Part shown: positions 33,668 through 44,000 of the stretch, piece by piece
Layout: the number at the start of each line of letters is the position of its first letter
Numbering within the stretch: position 1 is the first letter of the stretch
Origin: CALVLD01 sp964467585
GTDB taxonomy: Bacteria > Bacillota > Clostridia > Christensenellales > CAG-138
Direction: 5' to 3'
Assembly (NCBI GenBank): GCA_964467585.1
Contig: CAYXRF010000003.1
Location: 62,001 to 126,000, forward strand
Length of the DNA stretch: 64,000 nucleotides
Position numbers and translations under genes: made by a program
The notes under the pieces: generated by a model
What the model was told of the DNA's origin: nothing
What the model saw: the letters and a program-made list of their open reading frames with translations, nothing else
Database searches by the model: none

Positions 33668-35062
33668 TTATCGCCTTGTGGGTGCTCTCTTGATAAATTT
33701 GCCTTTAGGCTCACCCACGGTTTCGCCATTTTTAACAGCAATATTGCCGTTTAACAGAACATCCCTTGCACGTCCCTTCACGACAAAGCCCGAAAACGGG
33801 GAATTGTCGCAATTGTGATAATGATGAGTGTCTGTAATGGTATCCTCAACAGAAGGATCCCACACGACTATGTCGGCGTGGGCGCCCGCGGCAATTTCGC
33901 CATAGCCCTTCATCCCAAACACATTGGCGGCATTATACGAAAGCACCTTGACCATATCAAGCAGCGTCATGCGCTTTGGCTGCGACGCAACACCATATGT
34001 AAATATAAGACGAGGTCTGTCCCCCACGCCGCCAACACCGTTGGGTATCAGTGTAAAATCCCTTTTGCCGCGAAGCTTCTGCGCCATATTGAAGGAGCAG
34101 TGATCGGTTCCCACAAAATCCACAGCTCCCGCTGTGATGGACTTCCAAAGCGCACGGCAGTCCTCATGATGCCTGAGCGGAGGGCACATCACATACTTCA
34201 CCCCATCCGCCTGACGATAGCAATCATCCGTCAAAAGCAGATATTGAGGACAGGTCTCGGCATACACGCGCTGACCACGCGCACGCGCACGGCGAATCTC
34301 CTCCATGCCCTCCTTTGTGGATACATGAACCACCCAACAGGGCGTTTCGGCAAGCTGGGCAATGCGCATAAGACGCGCTATCGCCTCCGCCTCCACAGGA
34401 TTGGGACGGGAACGCGCATGACCTATCGGGGCAGTCGTGCCGCCGACCTTAAGCTCCGCTATTCGTCTTTGAATAAGCTCCCAATTTTCGCAATGCACGC
34501 CGCAAATTCCGCCCGCTTCAAAAATGGTTTTGAGTGCGGAATAGATATCAGCGTCACCCATGCGCAAGCCTTCGTACACCATGTAAAGCTTGTAGCTTGT
34601 TACGCCTTGCTCAATCATCATTGGCAGCTCCGCCGCGGTGGCGGCGTTCCAGTCGGCAATCGCCATGTGAAAGCCGTAATTGCAATAGGATATCTCGGCC
34701 TTTTCGTGCCATTTGTTCAATGCGCCCAACAGTGTGCCGCCCTTATCCTGGGTGGCAAAATCAAGCACAGTCGTGGTTCCGCCAAGCAGCGCGGCGCGGC
34801 TGCCGGACTTGAAGTCGTCAGCCGTTTTGGCATATCCCAAATCAAGGTCAAAATGTGTGTGCGTGTCGATAAACCCGGGGAAAACATAGCAGCCCTCCGC
34901 GTCTATCGTGCGGTCGTATTTCACGGCGTCCCCCGTGGGGGTCTGGTACATACCCGCCGCCTTTGGGACGACAGCGGCTATTATATCACCGTCGGTAATG
35001 ACGTCTGCCAATACCACGGAGTTGTAATTCACTACCTTACCGTTTTTAATAAGCGTTTTCAT
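33668..35062 (-). CDS. Dihydropyrimidinase/hydantoinase
   Basis: A 464-residue cyclic amidohydrolase opening hydantoin or dihydropyrimidine rings. The metal motif is GFIDTHTHFDLD; the bridging lysine expected to be carboxylated lies in TSYKLYMVYEG (about residue 150); the family segments HCEN, HVSTKEG and GTDHCSF are present. The ATG at 35062 has GGAGG 6 nt upstream; the longer frame to 35134 has no ribosome binding site and lacks homology. The guanine deaminase gene follows. In anaerobes these two genes often accompany xanthine or purine degradation genes. Confidence 0.9.
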   Translation of the reverse strand: MKTLIKNGKVVNYNSVVLADVITDGDIIAAVVPKAAGMYQTPTGDAVKYDRTIDAEGCYVFPGFIDTHTHFDLDLGYAKTADDFKSGSRAALLGGTTTVLDFATQDKGGTLLGALNKWHEKAEISYCNYGFHMAIADWNAATAAELPMMIEQGVTSYKLYMVYEGLRMGDADIYSALKTIFEAGGICGVHCENWELIQRRIAELKVGGTTAPIGHARSRPNPVEAEAIARLMRIAQLAETPCWVVHVSTKEGMEEIRRARARGQRVYAETCPQYLLLTDDCYRQADGVKYVMCPPLRHHEDCRALWKSITAGAVDFVGTDHCSFNMAQKLRGKRDFTLIPNGVGGVGDRPRLIFTYGVASQPKRMTLLDMVKVLSYNAANVFGMKGYGEIAAGAHADIVVWDPSVEDTITDTHHYHNCDNSPFSGFVVKGRARDVLLNGNIAVKNGETVGEPKGKFIKRAPTRR

Positions 35063-35341
35063 GCCGCACCTCCATGCTTTTGATGCCCGCCGCAGCGCGA
35101 ACGTGCGCTTTATTGCAACTGTCGCGTGATACATGCGCGGGGCTCTCTATCAGTTAAATATATTATCATACATCTTGTGTGATTGCAAGGGTTTGATATT
35201 ATATATTATATGTGCATAGGCTCCCGTCAATCACGCGGGCGCCGCGATGCGTTTGTCTTTTGCCTTGGTCACAGATTGTTTATTTGCATTTTTGGGAGCA
35301 GGGTGTTATTATGTGAAAAACCAACAGGAGAGGTTAATCTG

Positions 35342-36025
35342 ATGAACGACTTTTTATCAGTATCCGCCGAGGATTATTTGAAAAATCCATGCGGAACTCT
35401 GCCTATGCCGCTTTGGAAGGCGTCGCGCTTTGCGGTTCCCGACGGCATGATTATTCTGCACGGGCGTGGCGCAGAATGGCTTGAGCATGAGGACGAGCTT
35501 GAAAAAAGCTATGACGACTCTCCGTATTTCCGTCTGTATCATGACCTGCAAAACGTAAGGCGTTTGCCTGCTGAAAGCGGCTTTTCAGTCCGTCAAATTG
35601 ACGCTGAAACCGAAGCGGACTTTGTTGCTGAGTTTATCTCACGCTGCTATGATGGGCTTGACCTCACAGCCAACTCTGTTGAAGCGTGGACAAAGCTTTC
35701 AGCCTTTCGTCCTCGTCTTTGGGTGGCTGTGCACAGCGCGGCAACGGGCGCGTGCGCCTGTGTTGTGGTTGGTGCGGCAGACAAAGAAACGGGCGAGGGC
35801 TCGGTGGAGTGGCTGCAGACGCTCCCCCAATTTCGCGGCAGGGGCGCTGCCAAGATTGCCGTCAATGAGCTTTTGCGGCGAATGCAGACCGAGGCAAGCT
35901 TTTGCACCGTTTCGGGCATGGTTAACAACTTGACCCGTCCCGAGCTCGTGTATCGCTCCTGTGGTTTTTCAGGCGGCGACATATGGCACATATTAACGCC
36001 AAAATTGCCGTCAAAGGTTGAATGA
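35342..36025 (+). CDS. GNAT-family N-acetyltransferase
   Basis: A 227-residue acetyl-CoA-dependent transferase. The first ~80 residues form a lead domain; the GNAT fold follows with the acetyl-CoA pyrophosphate loop QFRGRGAAK near residue 170 and the ending LVYRSCGF typical of the C-terminal strand. AGGAG precedes the ATG at good spacing, so the longer frame from 35183 is rejected. The substrate is unknown. The divergent space to the hydantoinase (279 bp) is A/T-rich and likely holds both promoters. The promoter of the next gene overlaps this stop codon. Confidence 0.82.
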   Translation: MNDFLSVSAEDYLKNPCGTLPMPLWKASRFAVPDGMIILHGRGAEWLEHEDELEKSYDDSPYFRLYHDLQNVRRLPAESGFSVRQIDAETEADFVAEFISRCYDGLDLTANSVEAWTKLSAFRPRLWVAVHSAATGACACVVVGAADKETGEGSVEWLQTLPQFRGRGAAKIAVNELLRRMQTEASFCTVSGMVNNLTRPELVYRSCGFSGGDIWHILTPKLPSKVE

Positions 36026-36046
36026 TTGCCGCATATCATGTATAAT
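36018..36046 (+). promoter_or_regulatory. SigA-type promoter of the tryptophanase-like gene
   Basis: TTGAAT (36018-36023), a 17-bp spacer and consensus TATAAT (36041-36046). The -35 box overlaps the stop of the GNAT gene. The leader is about 50 nt, too short for a TnaC-type leader peptide with its own site. Confidence 0.7.
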
Positions 36047-36105
36047 AGCGATTGGCTTGATATTGTTCATGCCGCGCTGATTCTTTTTAACGAAAAGGAG
36101 TATTT

Positions 36106-37548
36106 ATGTCAAAGATCAAGCTTTACGGTGGTGGGAGCATCCCTGTTGAGATGCATCGTGTTTCCACCGTGCGAAGTATCAGACTGATATCACCCACGGA
36201 GCGCGTTGCCGCTCTTGATCGCGCAGGCAACTGCTCGTATAATCTGCGCTCATCGGATGTTTTTATCGATATGCTGACGGACAGCGGCTTCAACGCGATG
36301 AGCGATGCGCAGGCGGGTGCATTTCATGTTGCCGATTACGCCTATGCGGGCGGCGATGGCTATTATCGCATGGCTGATGAGATAAAAGAGATTTTGAATA
36401 AGGATTATTTTGTTCCCGTGCATCAGGGCAGGGCTTGTGAGCATATGCTTGCGCGTGCCTTTGTTCACGAGGGCGACATTGTTCCCACAAACTTCCACTT
36501 TGGCACATTCCGCACCCAAACAATGCTTATGGGCGGCTCGGTGGTTGAGATGCTTGCCGACAAGGGGCGCGTAACAACCGGAAGCGACCCGTTCAAGGGT
36601 GATTTTGACATTGAGCGGCTCACCGCTCTGTTTAACGACACGCCGAAGGAGCGTATTCCGTTCCTCCGCATTGAGGCGGGCACAAACCTTATCGGCGGTC
36701 AGCCGATTTCAATGGATAACATACTTGAGGTTTCCTCTCTGTGCCGCGCACGCGGAGTGCGTGTTGTGCTGGACATGAGCCTTGTTATGGACAATCTGCA
36801 CTTCATCAAAACACGCGATGAGAAGCGGCGCAGCATGTCTATCCGCGAAATAACGCTTGAAATGGCTAACGCAGCGGACATCATCTATTTTTCCGGGCGT
36901 AAGCTGGGCTTTGCACGCGGCGGCGGCATCTGCACCAATAACGAGTCTGATTTCAAGGCAATTCGCTCTCTTGTGAGCTGCTATGAGGGCTTCCCCACAT
37001 TTGGCGGCATGAGCAGCGCTGAGCTTGAGGTTATGCGCGTGGGGCTTGCGGAAACAATGGATGAAAACGTTGTTTCTCAGGGGCCTGACTTTATTGAATT
37101 TATGGTATCGGAGTTTACAAAGCGCGGAGTGCCTGTCGTCACCCCCGCAGGTGGACTTGGCTGTCATATTGACGCCGACAGATTTTGCTCGCACCTGTCC
37201 CGCGATGATTTTAGAGGCGTTGCCCTTGCTGCGGCAATATACCTTGTAAGCGGCGCACGCGGGATGGAGCGCGGTGCGTCCAGCGAACAGCCTGCGCCCA
37301 TCGGTGTTGTATCCGTTGCGCCAATGGAGCTTGTTCGGCTTGCCGTGCCACGCCGCGTGTACACACTGTCGCACATCATATATGTGATTGACCGTGTAAC
37401 GTGGCTGTATGAACATCGTCAGCTTATCGGCGCTATGCGTTGGGAGGATGAAACCGTGCAAAAGCACAGCTTCACCGACAATCTTCTGCCCGTTGGCAAC
37501 TGGCGCGAACGTCTTGTTGAGGAGTTTAGCAAGGCTGAGCTTGAGTGA
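36106..37548 (+). CDS. Divergent tryptophanase/tyrosine phenol-lyase family enzyme
   Basis: A 480-residue PLP beta-eliminating lyase related to TnaA (indole from tryptophan) and Tpl (phenol from tyrosine). Family marks include LRSSDVFIDMLTDSG, the HQGRA PLP-phosphate site at 106-110 and the Schiff-base lysine at 266 in SGRKLG (common form SGKKD or SAKKD). The usual D-x-x-R that contacts the PLP ring reads DMSL at 223-226, so the Arg is Leu. These changes suggest a different substrate or weak lyase activity. AAGGAG precedes the ATG. It is a single-gene unit with its own promoter and terminator. Confidence 0.82.
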   Translation: MSKIKLYGGGSIPVEMHRVSTVRSIRLISPTERVAALDRAGNCSYNLRSSDVFIDMLTDSGFNAMSDAQAGAFHVADYAYAGGDGYYRMADEIKEILNKDYFVPVHQGRACEHMLARAFVHEGDIVPTNFHFGTFRTQTMLMGGSVVEMLADKGRVTTGSDPFKGDFDIERLTALFNDTPKERIPFLRIEAGTNLIGGQPISMDNILEVSSLCRARGVRVVLDMSLVMDNLHFIKTRDEKRRSMSIREITLEMANAADIIYFSGRKLGFARGGGICTNNESDFKAIRSLVSCYEGFPTFGGMSSAELEVMRVGLAETMDENVVSQGPDFIEFMVSEFTKRGVPVVTPAGGLGCHIDADRFCSHLSRDDFRGVALAAAIYLVSGARGMERGASSEQPAPIGVVSVAPMELVRLAVPRRVYTLSHIIYVIDRVTWLYEHRQLIGAMRWEDETVQKHSFTDNLLPVGNWRERLVEEFSKAELE

Positions 37549-37662
37549 ACAAACGCGTGAGTGCTTATGAGATGTCGCCCATCCTTTTTAGGGGACGCAC
37601 TATTGCTTGTGACGCATATACAAACGTGCTTTGCTGTTAAAACAAATTATTCTTCGTTTATT

Positions 37663-37690
37663 CGGACGCTGTCATGCGTCCGATTTTTTA
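37663..37690 (+). terminator. Intrinsic terminator of the tryptophanase-like gene
   Basis: A 7-bp stem (37663-37669 with 37676-37682), 6-nt loop, then six T residues. Confidence 0.85.
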
Positions 37691-37796
37691 TACAAAATAC
37701 TCATCCTAACAAAAATGCAAATTAGGATTGTATAATCGTCTGTTTTGCTTTATAATGCAATCAAAAATATGGCTTTTGTATTGAAAGGAGAACGCG

Positions 37797-38921
37797 TTGT
37801 TGAATTTATTTGGGGATAAGAAATTTGGTTTTGGATGCATGCGCCTGCCCATGCTGAACGGAGACGTTGACACAACGGAGATGAACAAAATGGTGGACGC
37901 TTTTATCGAGAGCGGCTTCTGCTATTTTGACACTGCCCACGGTTATCTTGGCGGCAAAAGTGAAACGGCACTTAAAAAATGTCTTGCCTCCCGTTATCCG
38001 AGGGATCGCTTTATCCTCACAGACAAGCTGACAAACTCATATTTCAAATGTGAGGCGGATATTCGCCCTCTTTTCAAAAGTCAGCTTGCAGCCTGCGGCG
38101 TTGATTATTTCGATTTTTATCTTATGCATGCTCAAAATGCCGAAGCATATGAGTATTTCAAAAAGAATCACGCATACGAAACCGCATTCGCGCTGAAGGC
38201 GGAGGGCAAGATTGTTCATGTCGGCATTTCATTCCACGACAAGGCAACTGTTTTGGATAGGATTCTTTCGGAATATCCCTCCATTGAGGTTGTTCAGATA
38301 CAGTTCAACTATATGGATTATGACGATCCTTCTGTTGAAAGCGGCAAGTGCCTTGAGGTCTGCAAAAAGCACGGCAAGCCCGTTATAGTGATGGAGCCTG
38401 TTAAGGGCGGCAACCTTGCCAAGCTTCCCGACGACGCCGCGGCGGCGCTGGACGCGCTGCACGGCGGCAGTCACGCAAGCTATGCTCTGCGCTATGTGGC
38501 AGGCTTTGACGGGATTGAAATGATACTTTCAGGCATGAGCAGCTTGGAGCAAATGCTCGACAACATTTCGTTTATGTCAAGCTGCAAGCCGCTTGACGCT
38601 GCCGAGACGGATGCTGTAATGCGTGTAAAGGAGCTGTTCCGTGCTAAAAAATTGATACCCTGTACCGCCTGTCGTTACTGCACGGACGGATGTCCCAAGC
38701 ACATATCCATTCCGGATCTGTTCGCCTGTTTTAACGCAAAAATGGCGTTTCACGACTGGAACGCAGATTATTATTACGGAGAGGTTCACACGAAGAACGG
38801 CGGCAAGGCTTCGGACTGCATAAAGTGCGGAAGCTGTGAAAAGGCATGTCCGCAGCATTTGCCGATACGGATTCTTCTTGAGGATGTTGTAAAGGAGTTT
38901 GAAAGAAATGAGCAAATTTAA
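37797..38921 (+). CDS. Aldo/keto reductase with C-terminal ferredoxin domain (first)
   Basis: A 374-residue oxidoreductase. The barrel domain (1-275) shows GFGCMRLP, the catalytic region FDTAHGY with Asp and Tyr, and LMHAQN with His. The C-terminus adds two 4Fe-4S motifs: CTACRYCTDGCP and CIKCGSCEKACP. This fused form is common in anaerobes and is thought to use ferredoxin-linked electrons. The TTG start at 37797 follows AGGAG at 6-nt spacing; a TATAAT box is at 37751-37756. It overlaps the next gene by 14 bp. Confidence 0.9.
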   Translation: MLNLFGDKKFGFGCMRLPMLNGDVDTTEMNKMVDAFIESGFCYFDTAHGYLGGKSETALKKCLASRYPRDRFILTDKLTNSYFKCEADIRPLFKSQLAACGVDYFDFYLMHAQNAEAYEYFKKNHAYETAFALKAEGKIVHVGISFHDKATVLDRILSEYPSIEVVQIQFNYMDYDDPSVESGKCLEVCKKHGKPVIVMEPVKGGNLAKLPDDAAAALDALHGGSHASYALRYVAGFDGIEMILSGMSSLEQMLDNISFMSSCKPLDAAETDAVMRVKELFRAKKLIPCTACRYCTDGCPKHISIPDLFACFNAKMAFHDWNADYYYGEVHTKNGGKASDCIKCGSCEKACPQHLPIRILLEDVVKEFERNEQI

Positions 38922-40032
38922 CAATACGATGGAATACAGAAAGCTTGCTCACGGGAAAGAGAACGAACGCTTCAGCGTGTTGGGGCTTGGCACAGGCGGG
39001 CTGCAGGATGCGCCTGAGGCCGAAATTGAATTGACAATCCGCACGGCAATCGCGCACGGTATCAACTTTTTTGACCTCTGCGCGGGTGGAAAAAGCGTTT
39101 ATGCTCCCTTTGGACGTGCGATAGCCGATTGCAGGGAGAATGTGTTTTTTCAGATGCATTTCGGAGCTGTGTATAACGAAAACGGTGAATACGGCTGGTC
39201 GCGCAAGCTTGACGAGATTAAAAGTATGTTCGAGTGGGAGCTTAAAACGCTAAACACGGACTATACGGACATGGGCTTTCTTCATTGCGTTGATGAGGAC
39301 GATGACTTTGACGACATTGAAGCCTCCGGAATATTCGACTATGTACGCGCATTGAAGTCAAGCGGGGTGGTGCGTCACATTGGCTTTTCATCCCATACGC
39401 CGTCTGTGGCAAACCGCATATTGGATACGGGCGTTATCGATATGATGATGTTTTCAATCAATCCCGCATATGATTTTGAAAAGGGCGATTCGCTTGGCGT
39501 CGGCACCGTGCTTGAGCGCGCCGAGCTTTTTCGCCGCTGTGAAAAGGACGGAGTGGGCATTTCAGTTATGAAGCCCTTCTGCGCGGGACAGCTTCTTGAT
39601 GAAAAGACCTCCCCATTTAACACCGCGCTTACAAAATATCAATGCCTGCAATATGTGCTGGATCGTCCCGGCGTGCTTTGCGCCGTGCCCGGTGTGCGCG
39701 GCATAAGCGACTTAAACGCACTGCTGGGCTTTGTTGACGCCTCTGCTGCGGAACGTGACTATTCGATAATTGGCTCGTTCACAAATGAGACGGCGGCGGG
39801 CAACTGCGTGTACTGCAATCACTGTATGCCCTGTCCCGCAGGAATCGATGTTGGTCTGGTAAACAAGTATTACGACTTGACGCTTGCAGGCGACAGGCTT
39901 GCCGCAGGTCACTATGATAAGCTGGGCAAAAATGCAAGCGATTGTCTCTGCTGCGGGCATTGCGACGATCGATGTCCCTTTGGCGTGAGTCAAAGCAAAA
40001 GAATGGCGGAGATTGCCCGTTATTTCGGCTGA
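38908..40032 (+). CDS. Aldo/keto reductase with C-terminal ferredoxin domain (second)
   Basis: A 374-residue distant paralogue of the preceding gene. The N-terminal signature VLGLGTGGL and FFDLCAGG are in the aldo/keto reductase position; the catalytic Tyr of the first paralogue is not obvious here, as FDTAHGY becomes FDLCAGG. The C-terminal part has two cysteine clusters, CVYCNHCMPCP and CLCCGHCDDRCP. AAAGGAG lies about 10 nt before ATG 38908, inside the upstream coding region, so the pair is translationally linked and may form a heteromer. The substrate is unknown. Confidence 0.85.
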   Translation: MSKFNNTMEYRKLAHGKENERFSVLGLGTGGLQDAPEAEIELTIRTAIAHGINFFDLCAGGKSVYAPFGRAIADCRENVFFQMHFGAVYNENGEYGWSRKLDEIKSMFEWELKTLNTDYTDMGFLHCVDEDDDFDDIEASGIFDYVRALKSSGVVRHIGFSSHTPSVANRILDTGVIDMMMFSINPAYDFEKGDSLGVGTVLERAELFRRCEKDGVGISVMKPFCAGQLLDEKTSPFNTALTKYQCLQYVLDRPGVLCAVPGVRGISDLNALLGFVDASAAERDYSIIGSFTNETAAGNCVYCNHCMPCPAGIDVGLVNKYYDLTLAGDRLAAGHYDKLGKNASDCLCCGHCDDRCPFGVSQSKRMAEIARYFG

Positions 40033-40147
40033 TTTTTTAGTTGCGGGTGCAATTGCGTTTTGCCGATGAATTACCTTCCCACGGATTTTTGCGTGGGGTC
40101 AATCCGCAAATAACACCCGTTTTACTTTGCAATCCCAAAAAACACAC

Positions 40148-40180
40148 AAACCCCGTACCTTTTTTAAGGCTGCGGGGTTT
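40148..40180. terminator. Terminator between convergent genes
   Basis: An 8-bp stem (40148-40155 with 40173-40180) with a 17-nt loop, lying between the aldo/keto reductase pair and the leftward membrane-protein gene. The T-tract after the stem is weak on the plus strand (TTTGTTG). Confidence 0.5.
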
Positions 40181-40223
40181 GTTGATTGTCTGTGCATTTA
40201 ATTCAGCTTTGACAGGCATTCCG

Positions 40224-41000
40224 CTAATTGTCATCGCTCTCGGTTGTGTCGTTGGGATCCGCAATGTTTGCGTGGGGATTGGAATAAACGCCCGTTGTGC
40301 GGCGATTCTTTGCAAAAACCATTTTGGTTACATTTGACTTGCCGTCAAACAGTATCCTCCACCCATCCTTGAGCAGCGCGGCAATTATCGGATTTTGCGC
40401 CATGTTAAGCTCCATAGATTTTGAAAAGGAGTTGATAAGAAGCATCCGCACAAGAAAGCCAATGCCGACGCCCGCGCCGACAATCAGCAAAAACAGTCCG
40501 AACGGAGCCCACGCGCCAATCTGATATATGCTTTTGTAAATTGTGTTGTTTGAAGCGATAATCAGCGCGGCAACCGCAAAAACAAGACCTATCACGGTTG
40601 GCAAAAACTCAATCATGCGGTAGCGTGCGCGGCATTTTTTGCAGGCGGAAATCTGTATCGGCAGAAGCATGCCCATGCCCTTGTCGTCCTTGCGCTTTTT
40701 GCCTATCCTGAATGTCCAATTGCCGTGAGGCTCGTCCTTTGTCATATCGAACAGCGCATAGCATTCCGTCTGCCCCGCCTCGCCCTTTTCGGGCTTGCAG
40801 AGACGGCAGGTGTTTGACGTGTAGAGGGATGTAATTGTATCCTCCGGCGCGGAGGCGCGCAGCGTTTCAAGCGCGTCCTTCAGCCGCTGCTGGTCTCTTA
40901 CGCCCATGCCTGTAACAAAGCAGTTAAGACAGCCCTCCGTGTTGAGAAATTTGCATTCCGCCGAGCCGTAAAGCTCGCACTCTGTATTTTCGGTTTTCAT
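40224..41000 (-). CDS. Cysteine-rich membrane protein
   Basis: A 258-residue hypothetical protein. The N-terminal ~125 residues are cytoplasmic and contain paired cysteines (CELYGSAECKFLNTEGCLNC, CRLC and CKKC), suggesting zinc-ribbon-like metal sites. Two transmembrane helices (about 135-152 and 163-188) and an Asn/Asp-rich tail follow. GGAGG lies 8 nt before the ATG. It follows rpoC in the same orientation after a 66-bp gap. The family was not recognised. Confidence 0.72.
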   Translation of the reverse strand: MKTENTECELYGSAECKFLNTEGCLNCFVTGMGVRDQQRLKDALETLRASAPEDTITSLYTSNTCRLCKPEKGEAGQTECYALFDMTKDEPHGNWTFRIGKKRKDDKGMGMLLPIQISACKKCRARYRMIEFLPTVIGLVFAVAALIIASNNTIYKSIYQIGAWAPFGLFLLIVGAGVGIGFLVRMLLINSFSKSMELNMAQNPIIAALLKDGWRILFDGKSNVTKMVFAKNRRTTGVYSNPHANIADPNDTTESDDN

Positions 41001-41020
41001 ATTGTATGCCTCCTATAAGG

Positions 41021-41058
41021 CATCGGCGCAGATGGGGCAAATGCCCTCCGCGCCGATG
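41021..41058 (-). terminator. Hairpin at the end of rpoC
   Basis: A 9-bp stem (41021-41029 with 41050-41058) with a second inner stem, 9 nt after the rpoC stop. No T-tract follows, so it may be an RNA-stabilising or leaky terminator, allowing some read-through to the gene at 40224-41000. Confidence 0.5.
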
Positions 41059-41066
41059 AAATTTGT

Positions 41067-44000
41067 TTAGTTGTTTGTGCCGACGCTTACTTCAACGTTG
41101 CGATACCGCTTTAGCCCAACGCCTGCGGGTATCAGCTTGCCGATAATGACATTTTCTTTAAGCCCGACAAGCGGATCGACCTTGCCCTTGATTGCTGCCT
41201 CGGTAAGCACGCGGGTAGTCTCTTGGAAGCTTGCGGCGGAGAGGAACGAATCCGTTGCCAATGCGGACTTGGTTATGCCCAGCAGCTTGCGTTTTGCAAC
41301 GGCAGGCTGCCCGCCGCTTTCGATAACGGCCTCGTTCTCGCGCTCAAAGCGGAAGATATCTATAAATTCTCCCGGCAGGAGGTTGGTGTCGCCCGCTTCT
41401 TCAATCTGAACCTTTCTGAGCATCTGGCGGATAATAACCTCGATATGCTTATCGGATATTTCAACGCCCTGCAAACGATATACGGACTGAACCTCACGCA
41501 GCATATATGCCTGCACGCCCTTCACGCCCTTGATTTTGAGTATGTCGTGCGGATTGACGGAGCCCTCTGTAAGCTCGTCGCCCGCTTCCACAAAGTCGTT
41601 TTCGTGAACCTTGAGCTTTGAACCGAACGGAATAAGGTACTTTTCAACCTCGCCCTCATCGTTGGAAATAACCGCTTCAGTCTTTTTGCCGTCAGTCTTT
41701 ATCTGAACCTTGCCATAAATCTCTGTGATTACGGCAAGACCCTTTGGCTTGCGTGCCTCAAAAATTTCTTCCACGCGGGGAAGACCGTGCGTAATATCCT
41801 CGGATGTGGAAATACCGCCCGTATGGAATGTACGCATTGTAAGCTGCGTGCCAGGCTCGCCTATCGCCTGTGCGGCGATTATGCCGACCGCCTCGCCAAT
41901 GTCAACCTGACTGCCCGTTGCAAGGTTGTTGCCATAGCACTTTGTGCAGACGCCGTTTTCGCAGCGGCAGGTGAACACTGTGCGTATTTCAACCGCAGTA
42001 ATGCCCGCGGCAATAATCGCATCGCGTATCTCGTATGTGATAAGCTCATTTGCACCGACAATCAGCTCGCCCGTTTCGGGGTGATGAATCTCCTTAACGG
42101 TGTAGCGTCCAAGGATTCGGTCGCCCAAAGGCTCGATAGGCTTATCGCCCTCGCCAATCTGGGTGACTACCATGCCCTTGACGGGTTCGCCGCGCTCGGC
42201 AAAGCAATCCTGCTCGCGTACTATGACGTTGTGTGAAACGTCAACAAGACGACGAGTAAGATAACCGGAGTCCGCCGTGCGCAGAGCGGTGTCGGCAAGA
42301 CCCTTTCTTGAGCCGTGGGAGCTTATGAAGAACTCCAGAACGGAAAGCCCCTCGCGGAAGTTTGAACGAATAGGAACCTCAATGGTTTGACCGCTTGTAT
42401 CCGCCATAAGGCCACGCATACCTGCAAGCTGACGAATCTGTGCGGTTGAACCGCGGGCGCCTGAGTTTGCCATCATGTAAATTGGGTTAATGGGACTGAG
42501 CTTGCTCATAAGAGCATCAGTGACCTGACCCGTTGTGCGCTCCCACACGGTGATAATCTTTTTGCGGCGATCATCCCGTGAGAGCAGACCCATGTGGTAA
42601 AGCTCGTCTATCTTTGCGCACTCGCCATCCGCGTCCGCAAGCAGCTGCTTTTTCTCCTCAGGGACGGTGATATCGCGGAAGCCTACGGTTATGCCGCCCT
42701 TTGTGGAATAGCTGAAGCCAAGCTTTTTGATGCGGTCAAGCACCTCGCTTGTGATTGTTGGACCATGCTTGCGATAGCAGAAATCCACAATCCTTCCAAG
42801 GTCTTTTTTGACGACAAGCTTATCCACCTCAAGCTTAAACATATCATCAACGGTATCCCTGTGCTTTACAAAGCCAAGGTCCTGAGGAACAGCGTTGTTA
42901 AATATCACACGTCCTATTGAGGTATCCACAATCTTGCGATATGTATTGCCCTCAAATTCTCTCTCAAGACGAATTTTTACAAGCGCGTGAAGCGACAGAC
43001 TGCCCGTTTGATACGCCATAATCGCCTCGGCTTCGCTGGAATACGCCTTGCCCTCACCGTGATGCATACGGCGCAGCGTTGGATTCATCAAAAATTCCGT
43101 AATCTGCTTTTCGTCATAATCGCTGCCTTCGCAGGCGGCAATAAGCGCCTGCGCCTTTTCGCGCACGGCAGTCTCATAATCAATTGCCGCGAACATTTCG
43201 GTTGATTCATTGTTGGAAAGCAGATCGTTTACCGCTTGGTTAACGCTGACGTCCGAAAGCTCGGTATGCTTCATAAGCATATCGGCAATGGAGGTGCGCA
43301 TCCATTCGTTTAATTCGTCACTTCTAAGCGTGAGATAGTAGCATCCCATTACCATATCCTGAGTTGGGCAGACAACGGGCTTGCCATCCTGCGGCTTGAG
43401 TATGTTGTTTGCCGCAAGCATAAGGAAGCGCGCCTCCGCCTGCGCCTCAACGGAAAGTGGAACGTGAACAGCCATCTGGTCGCCGTCAAAGTCCGCGTTG
43501 TAAGCGGTGCAGGCAAGCGGAGGCAGCTTAAGCGCCCTGCCCTCAACAAGAACGGGTTCAAACGCCTGTATGCCCAGCCTGTGCAGCGTTGGCGCACGGT
43601 TCAGCAGAACGGGATGATCCTTTATGACGCCCTCAAGCACGTCCCAAACCTCGGGACGGACGCGCTCAACCATGCGTTTTGCGGACTTGATATTGTGAGC
43701 ATAGCCAAGCTCTGTGAGCTTTTTCATCACAAACGGCTTGAAAAGCTCAAGCGCCATCTCTTTTGGCAGACCGCATTGATACATTTTGAGCTCAGGACCG
43801 ACGACTATAACGGAACGTCCGGAATAGTCAACGCGCTTGCCCAAAAGATTCTGACGGAATCTGCCCTGCTTGCCGCGCAGCATATCCGAAAGCGACCTCA
43901 ACGGACGGTTGCCGGGGCCTGTAACTGCCCTGCCGCGCCTGCCGTTGTCTATCAACGCGTCAACAGCCTCTTGAAGCATACGTTTTTCGTTGCGCACGAT

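Noticed and set aside
33815..35083. A 422-codon open frame antisense to the hydantoinase gene
   Set aside because: The opposite strand carries a clear hydantoinase with metal motifs and GGAGG; the antisense frame has no ribosome site and no recognisable domain.
35183..36025. 280-residue version of the GNAT protein
   Set aside because: AGGAG and homology support the start at 35342; the upstream part is A/T-rich promoter-like sequence.
36053..36105. TnaC-like leader peptide before the tryptophanase homologue
   Set aside because: The leader of about 50 nt holds no start codon with a ribosome site and no Trp-containing frame.
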